Shown here: one piece after another, positions 58,012 to 64,000 of the stretch
How the letters are laid out: every line of letters starts with the position of its first letter
Position numbering within the stretch: the first letter of the stretch is position 1
Position numbers and translations under genes: made by a program
Assembly: GCA_002928735.1 (NCBI GenBank)
Contig: PERL01000003.1
Span: 248,001-312,000 of the forward strand
Source of the DNA: Hyphomicrobium sp.
GTDB taxonomy: Bacteria; Pseudomonadota; Alphaproteobacteria; Rhizobiales; Hyphomicrobiaceae
Direction of reading: 5' to 3'
DNA: 64,000 nt
The notes under the pieces: generated by a model
What the model was told of the DNA's origin: nothing
The model's input: the letters and a program-made list of their open reading frames with translations, nothing else
Database searches by the model: none

Positions 58012-59127
58012 CTATTGGGGTGTCGTTACGTCGGAGGCCCAGCCTGAGGCGGCGGTTCCGCCGGATGCAGTCGTGGCCGGTGCGGGCGTTTCTGCCGGAA
58101 TGGCGGGCGGGGTGACAGCGCCTTGCTGCTGGGTGCCGTCGCCGGTGGCGGGCGTGCCGGCGTTATACTCTTCGGCTTTGCACGAGCAGCCTTGCACGTA
58201 TTCCTTGCGGTAGCGGAAGGCGACTTTCATCGACGTGTAGGGCGTGTTCGATTGCGCACCAACCATCTGCTCCACCGATCCGCCGGGGTTCTGATAGTAA
58301 AACAACTCGGTCGGGGCGGCGCATTTGGATGAGCACACCTCTGCATCGCGCTCGAAGTGGTTGGGGAGCGTGGAGAAGCTGACGGGGAAATAGTAGCCGT
58401 CGCAGAGGCGCACGCAGACGGTGCGATACGTCGCGTAGGGCAGATTCGAGAATGAGCTGCCAAGGCCGCCGCCGCTGCCGCCGCTGTCTTCCTGCCAGAG
58501 CGACTGGAAGGGGTTCTGCTCGGTGCGGCGGGCCTGCTGCTGATAGGTGGCGCCGCAATTGTTGCGGGCCAATTCGCGGACGATTTCGTCGGTGTAGGAG
58601 CGGCCGGACTGGGAGATGAGCTGGCTGCGCTGGTTTTCGAGATCGGCTTTCTGGCGCTTTAGGCCATCGACTTCGCGCGAGAGGTCGACGCACTTCTTGG
58701 TATTGCGCAGCGTCTTGGAGAACAGGAAGTATTCATAGCAGGAGCGTTCGAGCGTCTGCGATCCCTGGCGCAACTGCTGATCGATCTGGCGGAGCTGGCT
58801 TTCGACCATCGGCAGGATGTCGCGCGACTGGCCACCGTTTTGGGTTTCCTGCACGAGGCGCTGTTCGAGCTGGAGGCAGACCGGAGAACGGCCGGTGGGG
58901 GGCGGCGGAACGCCCGGGCGTGCGGCGGGTTCGGGTGGCGGGCGCCAGGCGGGCGGGGCTTGCTCGACGGGCCGGCGTTCCTGGGGCTGTTGGTCCCAGG
59001 GCCAAGAGAATTGGGCTGCGGCGGGAGATGCGGACAGGGCTGCGGCGGCAAGGGCAAGCGCCGCCGTCAGCGCAAGACCGCTTGCACTGCGCAGATTCCT
59101 ACCGGTGGTGGCCTGTGTGCTCGTCAT
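58012..59127 (-). CDS. DUF2865 exported protein
   Basis: The 371-residue protein has a long signal-type N-terminus (SASGLALTAALALAAAALSA), a Pro-rich linker (PAWRPPPEPAARPGVPPPP), a Gln-rich coiled coil with Cys (RSCYEYFLFSKTLRNTKKCVDLSREVD), and a C-terminal DUF2865 module, VCVRLCDGYYFPVSFSTLPNHFERDAEVCSSKCAAPTEL, which holds several cysteines. The function is unknown; Cys-rich and exported, it is found in Rhizobiales. The start at 59127 is chosen because the signal region begins 11 residues later; longer starts up to 59310 are possible. Confidence 0.85.
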   Translation of the reverse strand: MTSTQATTGRNLRSASGLALTAALALAAAALSASPAAAQFSWPWDQQPQERRPVEQAPPAWRPPPEPAARPGVPPPPTGRSPVCLQLEQRLVQETQNGGQSRDILPMVESQLRQIDQQLRQGSQTLERSCYEYFLFSKTLRNTKKCVDLSREVDGLKRQKADLENQRSQLISQSGRSYTDEIVRELARNNCGATYQQQARRTEQNPFQSLWQEDSGGSGGGLGSSFSNLPYATYRTVCVRLCDGYYFPVSFSTLPNHFERDAEVCSSKCAAPTELFYYQNPGGSVEQMVGAQSNTPYTSMKVAFRYRKEYVQGCSCKAEEYNAGTPATGDGTQQQGAVTPPAIPAETPAPATTASGGTAASGWASDVTTPQ

Positions 59128-59465
59128 CTCTCGGCCGGCTTGTCCTTTTGGTTTGCCGGCATCCTTCGCCCAAGTCCTTGATCCAGCCGGGACTATGGCA
59201 TAGGCGCGCAATGGGGAGCAATTGCGGCACGGGACAAGGCTGTGCATGGCGCGGTGTGGGGCGGAACCGTCCGGGCAGCCCCAGTTGACGGCGGCGGAGG
59301 GCGGTCGCATAAGCAGCGCATGGCCACGCGCAGTAGCATTTTTGCCGTAAGCATCTGTTGCGGCATTCTCATTCCGGGCTAGTCAAGCAGGCCGGCCGCG
59401 CGACCTCGTCTTCCCGTTATCGCAAGACAGAGCTCAGTCCCGCCGGTGAAGAGGGGCGATTTCGC
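59128..59465. other. 338-bp divergent intergenic region
   Basis: It separates the divergent DUF2865 and cysS genes. One small inverted repeat (CGCAAT at 59207-59212 and ATTGCG at 59221-59226) is the only clear structure. No gene or RNA was recognised; it likely holds both promoters. Confidence 0.4.
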
Positions 59466-60884
59466 ATGTCACTGAGGCTCTACAACACGCTGACACGGCA
59501 GAAGGAGCCGTTTGAGCCGCTCGATCCCAAGAACGTGCGCATGTACGTCTGTGGACCGACGGTCTACGACTTCGCGCACATCGGGAATGCGCGGCCGGTG
59601 ATCGTGTTCGACGTGCTGTTCCGGCTGCTGCGCGAGATCTACGGCAAAGAGCACGTCACTTACGTCCGCAACATCACGGACGTGGACGACAAGATCAATG
59701 CGCGCGCGGCGGAGCGGTATCCGGATCTGGCGCCCGAGATCGGCATTCGCAAGCTGACGGAAGAGACAGCGGCGCAGTTCCATAAGGACATTGCGGCGCT
59801 CGGCGTGCTCGAGCCGACGGTGGAGCCGCGGGCGACGGAGCACATCGTCGAGATGGTGGCGCTGTGCAATCAGCTCGTCGCCAAGGGCCATGCATATGTG
59901 GCGGCGGACCATGTGCTGTTCGATGTGTCGTCGATGGCGGATTACGGGCGGCTGTCGAACCGGTCTTTAGAAGAGATGGAGGCCGGGGCGCGGGTCGAGG
60001 TGGCGCCGTACAAGAAGGGTCCGATGGACTTCGTCTTGTGGAAGCCGTCGAAGCCGGGTGAGCCGGCGTGGCCGTCGCCTGCGGGCATCGCGGCGCCGGG
60101 GCGGCCTGGGTGGCACATCGAATGCTCGGCGATGGCGGGCAAGCATCTGGGCGAGGTTTTCGACATTCACGGCGGGGGCATTGATCTGGCCTTTCCGCAC
60201 CACGAGAACGAGATCGCGCAGTCGCGGTGCGCGCACGGCACGGACGTGATGGCGCGGGTGTGGATGCACAACGGCTTCCTGCAGGTGGAAGGCGAGAAGA
60301 TGTCGAAATCGCTCGGCAACTTCATCACGATCAACGAGCTGTTGGAGACGAAAAAATTTGGGGCCAACCAATGGCACGGGCGTGTCGTGCGGTTTGCGAT
60401 GTTGGGGACGCACTACCGTCAGCCCATCGATTGGACCGTGGACCGGCTGGTGCAGGCGCGTGCGACGCTGTTCGATTTGAGCTTTTTGCATGGGGCGCCG
60501 GTAGCGGACGCGCCGCATCCGGAGGTCGTGGCAGCCTTGTCGGACGATCTCAATACCCCGAGCGCGATTTCGATCATTCATGGGCTGGCCAAGTCGGCGC
60601 ACCGGAATGCGGACACGGCGGCCGTGCTGAAGGCGACGCTGCAGTTCATGGGGCTTTACGGGAATGAAACCCAGGCGGAGTTGAACCCGGGGCATGAGGT
60701 GCGCGCGATCGATGCATCGAAGGTGGAGCCTTTGATTGTGGCGCGGCTCGCGGCGCGCAGGCGCAAGGACTTCAAGGAGAGCGACCGGATCCGCGATGAA
60801 CTGGCGGCGATGGGTGTTGTATTGAAGGATGCTAAGAACAAAGAGACGGGCGAGATCGAGACGACGTGGGAGATCGCGCGGTGA
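59466..60884 (+). CDS. cysS: Cysteine--tRNA ligase
   Basis: The 472-residue class I synthetase has HIGN (38-41, in [18 protein letters not shown]) with a nearby zinc-ligand Cys (C29), and KMSKS (278-282) in [21 protein letters not shown] and [19 protein letters not shown] contribute the zinc-site Cys/His that select cysteine. ATG 59466 is supported by the conserved [13 protein letters not shown] opening. Confidence 0.96.
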   Translation: MSLRLYNTLTRQKEPFEPLDPKNVRMYVCGPTVYDFAHIGNARPVIVFDVLFRLLREIYGKEHVTYVRNITDVDDKINARAAERYPDLAPEIGIRKLTEETAAQFHKDIAALGVLEPTVEPRATEHIVEMVALCNQLVAKGHAYVAADHVLFDVSSMADYGRLSNRSLEEMEAGARVEVAPYKKGPMDFVLWKPSKPGEPAWPSPAGIAAPGRPGWHIECSAMAGKHLGEVFDIHGGGIDLAFPHHENEIAQSRCAHGTDVMARVWMHNGFLQVEGEKMSKSLGNFITINELLETKKFGANQWHGRVVRFAMLGTHYRQPIDWTVDRLVQARATLFDLSFLHGAPVADAPHPEVVAALSDDLNTPSAISIIHGLAKSAHRNADTAAVLKATLQFMGLYGNETQAELNPGHEVRAIDASKVEPLIVARLAARRRKDFKESDRIRDELAAMGVVLKDAKNKETGEIETTWEIAR

Positions 60885-60891
60885 GGACTAA

Positions 60892-60999
60892 CCCCCTCTC
60901 CCCATCGTCTTCGATGGGGGAGGGGGAACGTTCGGGCCGCTTGCGCCGACGGACGAAGGAACCCCCACCCCTAACCCCTCCCCGCAAGGGCGAGGGGAA
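60892..60999. repeat. REP-like palindromes (copy 3, two stems)
   Basis: The left stem pairs CCCCCTC(T)CCCCATCG (60892-60907) with CGATGGGGGAGGGGG (60912-60926), with one bulged T. A second, weaker stem (CCCCTCCCC-GCAA-GGGCGAGGGG) lies at about 60977-60999. Same arm and tip as 17304-17337, and like 46941-46966, in a gap after cysS. Confidence 0.5.
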
Positions 61000-61034
61000 T
61001 TAGAGCGGCATGCATTTCAAACGGAGGTGCTGAG

Positions 61035-61163
61035 ATGACGACGGAATCGAAGGCGGTGCGGTGGGGGTTGCGGCTGGTGGGGATTGGGATGATTGCGACG
61101 GCGCTGGCATTAGCGGCGTGGTCGTTCGGGCTGTTTGAGGTTGCTTTGACGGAGACGAAATGA
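61035..61163 (+). CDS. Tiny membrane protein (42 aa)
   Basis: GGAGG lies 8 nt before the ATG. The protein TTESKAVRWGLRLVGIGMIA then TALALAAWSFGLFEVALTE has one transmembrane segment. Its TGA overlaps the ATG of the next small gene (ATGA), so the chain is translationally coupled. No family recognised. Strong start signal and overlap support a real gene despite its size. Confidence 0.55.
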   Translation: MTTESKAVRWGLRLVGIGMIATALALAAWSFGLFEVALTETK

Positions 61164-61288
61164 TGCGCAATGCATCGAATATGGTGGGGCGGTCGATCGG
61201 GCGGGCGATCGCTCTAGTGGTGGTGGCTGTTGTGCTGCTGGTGGCGGCCGTGATGCTGGGGCTGATCCCGTTCAGCTTTGGCCCATGA
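61160..61288 (+). CDS. Tiny membrane protein (42 aa)
   Basis: It starts by overlapping the preceding stop and itself ends overlapping the GNAT start (ATGA). One strong transmembrane segment (IALVVVAVVLLVAAVMLGLI) follows a short basic region (RNASNMVGRSIGRA). No family recognised. Coupling on both sides supports expression. Confidence 0.55.
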   Translation: MMRNASNMVGRSIGRAIALVVVAVVLLVAAVMLGLIPFSFGP

Positions 61289-61806
61289 GTTCGGAATTTC
61301 CGCTGCGGCCGTTTCTGCCGGCCGATACGCTGGCGCTGCGCGACCTGTTCGCGGCCAGTGTCGAGGAGTTAACGCAGGACGATTATGATGAAGATCAGCG
61401 GGCGGCCTGGGTGGCGTTCGCTGAGGACGCTGAAGCATTCCGGGACCGGCTGGAGGAGGCAACCACGCTGGTTGTCGAACTCGATGGCGAACCGGCAGGG
61501 TTTGCTTCACTGAAAGAGAATAGCATCCTCGACATGCTCTATGTTCACCCGTATCACGCTGGCACCGGGATCGGGACGGCGCTGTGCGATGCCTTGGAGA
61601 AGATCGCCAAGGCGCGTGGGGCGAAGGCGATCACGGTCGAGTCATCGGAAACGGCCGTCGAATTCTTCGAAGGCCGGGACTACGAGGCGACGCAGCGCAA
61701 TTCGGTGGAACGGTTTGGCGAGTGGCTGGCGACGACGACCATGAAAAAATCGTTGCAAGAGGCCGCGCGCAAGAGTGATGAGGTCGACGATGACGGGGAA
61801 GCCTGA
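61285..61806 (+). CDS. GNAT family N-acetyltransferase
   Basis: The 173-residue GNAT fold has FRDRLEEATTLVVELDGEPAGFASL, the acetyl-CoA loop VHPYHAGTGIGTALCDALE and VESSETAVEFFEGRDYEA. Substrate unknown. Its ATG overlaps the preceding small gene stop, and its 3' end overlaps the next small gene by 17 nt, so it belongs to the coupled chain. Confidence 0.83.
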   Translation: MSSEFPLRPFLPADTLALRDLFAASVEELTQDDYDEDQRAAWVAFAEDAEAFRDRLEEATTLVVELDGEPAGFASLKENSILDMLYVHPYHAGTGIGTALCDALEKIAKARGAKAITVESSETAVEFFEGRDYEATQRNSVERFGEWLATTTMKKSLQEAARKSDEVDDDGEA

Positions 61807-61921
61807 CGGCGACGAGACGGGCCCGCCCTTTGCCCGTCATGGGACGTACTACATGGTTTTGAAGATTGCTGTGCTGGCCGCGGCGGTCGTGCTCGCGCTG
61901 AAGATGGCGGGCGTTTGGTGA
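61790..61921 (+). CDS. Tiny membrane protein (43 aa)
   Basis: It starts inside the GNAT 3' end and stops at 61921, inside the possible cimA GTG start region (GTGAGTGAG). TGKPDGDETGPPFARHGTYY precedes one membrane segment, MVLKIAVLAAAVVLALKMAG. No family recognised. Overlaps both neighbours, so expression would be coupled. Confidence 0.5.
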   Translation: MTGKPDGDETGPPFARHGTYYMVLKIAVLAAAVVLALKMAGVW

Positions 61922-61926
61922 GTGAG

Positions 61927-63537
61927 ATGACGAAGGAACGGCTTTATCTGTTCGACACGACGCTGCGCGACGGGGCGCAGACGACGGGCGTTGATTTTTC
62001 GATTGCGGACAAGCGGCGCATCATCGGCGTGCTCGATCAGCTGGGGCTCGATTACATCGAAGGCGGCTATCCGGGATCGAACCCGACGGATACCGAACTC
62101 TTCGCTGCCAAGCCGGCGCTGACGACGAGCCGGTTCACCGCGTTCGGGATGACGAAGCGGGCGGGGCGGTCGATCGAGAACGATCCGGGCTTCCAGTCCC
62201 TCGTGCAGTCGGCGGCCGACAGCGTTTGCCTCGTCGCGAAGTCGTGGGATTATCACGTGCGCGTGGCGCTGGGCATCACGAACGAGGAGAACCTCGCCGG
62301 CGTCGCGGAGAGCATCAAGGCGGTCGTTGCCTCGGGCAAGGAAGCGATGCTCGACTGCGAGCACTTCTTCGACGGCTTCAAGGGCAACAAGGCCTATGCA
62401 CTGAGCGTGGCGAAGACGGCCTATGACTCGGGCGCGCGCTGGGTTGTGCTGTGCGACACCAACGGCGGGACGCTGCCGCACGAGGTTGAGCGGATCGTGG
62501 CCGAGGTCGCCAAGGTGGTGCCGGGGTCGCATCTGGGGATCCACACGCACAACGATACGGAAAACGCGGTTGCCAATTCGCTGGCGGCGGTGCGGGCGGG
62601 TGTGCGGCAGATCCAGGGCACGCTGAACGGGCTCGGCGAACGCTGCGGCAACGCGAATATGACGTCGATCATTCCGACGCTGCTCTTGAAGAGCGAGTTT
62701 GCGAATTTCTTCGACACCGGGATCACGGCGGAAAAGCTGCGGACACTCACGCATGCGAGCCGCGTGCTGGATGAAGTTTTGAACCGGGCGCCGGACCGGC
62801 ATGCGCCGTATGTGGGTGAGAGCGCGTTTGCGACCAAGGCCGGCATTCATGCATCGGCCATTCTGAAAGAGCCGGAGACGTATGAGCACGTGCGGCCGGA
62901 AGCTGTCGGCAACGAAAGGCGGCTGTTGGTCTCAAAGCAGGCGGGGCGGTCGAATGTGCTCTCCGCGCTGGAGCGTTTCGGCTTGGCGCAGGACCGGGAT
63001 GACGAGCGGATCTCGCGGTTGCTGGAAGAGGTGAAGGCGCGGGAAGCGACCGGCTATTCCTACGAGGCGGCGGAAGCGTCGTTCGAACTGCTTGCGCGGC
63101 GGATGCTCTCGAATGTGCCGCAGTATTTCTCGGTCGATAGTTTTCGCGTGATGGTCGAGCGTCGGCACAACGCGCTCGGCAAACTCGTGACCGTCTCGGA
63201 AGCGATCGTGAAGGTGCATGTAAACGGGGCGACTGAGCCGCTGTGGTCGGTGGGCGAGGGCAATGGCCCGGTCAACGCGCTCGATCAGGCTCTGCGCAAG
63301 GATCTCGGCAAGTATCAGGCGCACATCAACGAAATCGAGTTGGTGGACTACAAGGTGCGGATCCTGACAGGTGGCACGGAAGCCGTGACGCGGGTGCTGG
63401 TGGAAACGCTCGACACGGTGACGGGCGAGCGCTGGATCACGGTCGGCGTGTCGCCCAATATCATTGATGCCAGCTTCGAGGCGCTGCTGGACAGCATCAA
63501 TTACAAGCTGTTGCGGTCCGGAGCCGTGGCGGCCTGA
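61927..63537 (+). CDS. cimA: (R)-Citramalate synthase
   Basis: The 536-residue enzyme condenses pyruvate and acetyl-CoA to citramalate, the first step of a threonine-independent isoleucine route. Catalytic motifs are YLFDTTLRDGAQTTGVDFS, the metal-site GIHTHNDTENAVANSLAA and GLGERCGNANMT; GESAFATKAGIHASAILKEP and a C-terminal regulatory LeuA-dimer domain (AHINEIELVDYKVRILTGG) follow. CimA rather than LeuA is favoured by the SFELL-type C-terminus and length. ATG 61927 or GTG 61918, both overlapping the upstream small gene, could start it. ilvE, for the later steps, lies elsewhere in the window. Confidence 0.9.
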   Translation: MTKERLYLFDTTLRDGAQTTGVDFSIADKRRIIGVLDQLGLDYIEGGYPGSNPTDTELFAAKPALTTSRFTAFGMTKRAGRSIENDPGFQSLVQSAADSVCLVAKSWDYHVRVALGITNEENLAGVAESIKAVVASGKEAMLDCEHFFDGFKGNKAYALSVAKTAYDSGARWVVLCDTNGGTLPHEVERIVAEVAKVVPGSHLGIHTHNDTENAVANSLAAVRAGVRQIQGTLNGLGERCGNANMTSIIPTLLLKSEFANFFDTGITAEKLRTLTHASRVLDEVLNRAPDRHAPYVGESAFATKAGIHASAILKEPETYEHVRPEAVGNERRLLVSKQAGRSNVLSALERFGLAQDRDDERISRLLEEVKAREATGYSYEAAEASFELLARRMLSNVPQYFSVDSFRVMVERRHNALGKLVTVSEAIVKVHVNGATEPLWSVGEGNGPVNALDQALRKDLGKYQAHINEIELVDYKVRILTGGTEAVTRVLVETLDTVTGERWITVGVSPNIIDASFEALLDSINYKLLRSGAVAA

Positions 63538-63609
63538 GGATTGGGACGCAGTGGCAGGGCTGCGCGTTCGCCGCTATATGTCGTTCTCGTTCCGGAGATG
63601 ATTGACCTC

Positions 63610-64000
63610 ATGCGCGCAGTCCTGATCATTGCTTGTTTGCTTGGCTTCGTTGCGGGCGGCGCGCAAGCTGCTGACTTCACGGCGAAAGATGTGACGCACT
63701 CGCTGTTCCAGGCGAAAGCCGGAAAGCCGATTGATTTCTCGGGTAAGAATCTGGCGGGGCTTGATCTTGCGGGTCTTGATTTCAAGGGCGCGCGGCTGGC
63801 GGGTGTTGATTTGCTCGGGGCTGATCTGAGCGAAGGCATTTTCAAGGGGTCGGATCTATCGGGTGCGCGGCTTGATCGGACGACGCTGACGCGGGCGGAT
63901 TTTTCCGGCGCGACGCTGGAGAAGGCGACCATCCTGCGTCCCAGCATTTATTCAACCTTCACCGTTGCCGACACGAACTGGACGGAAGCGCCGAAGTTTA
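63610..64000 (+). CDS. Exported pentapeptide-repeat protein (3' end cut off by window)
   Basis: Reading from ATG 63610 gives 130 codons open to the edge. The first 20 residues form a signal peptide (RAVLIIACLLGFVAGGAQA). The mature part shows A(D/N)LxG-type repeats: IDFSGKNLAGLDLAGLDFKG, ARLAGVDLLGADLSEGIFKG, SDLSGARLDRTTLTRADFSG and ATLEKATIL, a right-handed quadrilateral beta-helix. The function is unknown; some relatives are associated with topoisomerase protection but exported ones are not. The remaining repeats lie outside the window. Confidence 0.85.
   Translation, partial: MRAVLIIACLLGFVAGGAQAADFTAKDVTHSLFQAKAGKPIDFSGKNLAGLDLAGLDFKGARLAGVDLLGADLSEGIFKGSDLSGARLDRTTLTRADFSGATLEKATILRPSIYSTFTVADTNWTEAPKF

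Overview
The window is high-GC chromosomal DNA from an alphaproteobacterium, most likely a member of the Hyphomicrobiales (Rhizobiales). The evidence is the mix of lineage-typical genes: a TIGR03808-type Tat-exported beta-helix protein, a DUF2865 protein, a plant-type (class II) DAHP synthase, an EF-G-like paralogue, a VpsF-type membrane protein and an alphaproteobacterial UvrB with long low-complexity ends. No rRNA, tRNA, CRISPR array, integrase or complete insertion sequence was seen. Both ends cut through genes: a MarR regulator on the left and a pentapeptide-repeat protein on the right.

Layout. 1-8.3 kb: MarR regulator, branched-chain aminotransferase, a FAD oxidoreductase/VOC/flavin reductase/arfB/hyi run on the plus strand, then a VpsF-like polysaccharide protein and a Tat-exported lysozyme-family protein. 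8.3-16.5 kb: a minus-strand three-gene run encoding an AsmA protein, an M23 peptidase with long Pro/Glu/Ala tracts, and a 1354-residue exported protein that carries both a subtilisin (S8) and a thermolysin (M4) catalytic domain. 16.6-21.3 kb: exported hypothetical proteins, an alcohol dehydrogenase-like protein and a phytase-like protein. 21.3-26.7 kb: uvrB flanked by compositionally foreign genes: an AT-rich HEPN-like orphan on one side, and an HNH endonuclease, an orphan and the 3' remnant of a vsr endonuclease on the other. This looks like a decayed defence or restriction island.

26.8-39.2 kb: a short-chain dehydrogenase, small membrane proteins, aspartate aminotransferase with a clear terminator, a cytochrome c'/cytochrome b pair, an EF-G-like GTPase lacking the catalytic His, a VOC protein with a membrane and coiled-coil tail, exported msrB-msrA, sfsA and a CinA-N domain protein. 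39.4-49.2 kb: an RlpA-like protein, topA, gph, rpiA, a DUF2059 protein, gor and a second short-chain dehydrogenase. 49.2-64 kb: YceI, a striking pair of 25-bp hairpins, DAHP synthase, an amino-acid permease, nadE, gltX, a MoaD-like/BNR pair, DUF2865, cysS, several very small membrane proteins around a GNAT acetyltransferase, cimA, and the truncated pentapeptide protein.

Most genes are housekeeping or envelope functions. Amino-acid supply is represented by ilvE, cimA, aspartate aminotransferase and DAHP synthase; redox repair by gor, msrA and msrB; and cell-envelope or secreted enzymes by the peptidase operon, the RlpA-like protein, the lysozyme-family protein and the AsmA protein. The parts most worth a second look are the S8-M4 double peptidase with its operon, the mirrored hairpins upstream of the DAHP synthase gene, and the mosaic region around uvrB.
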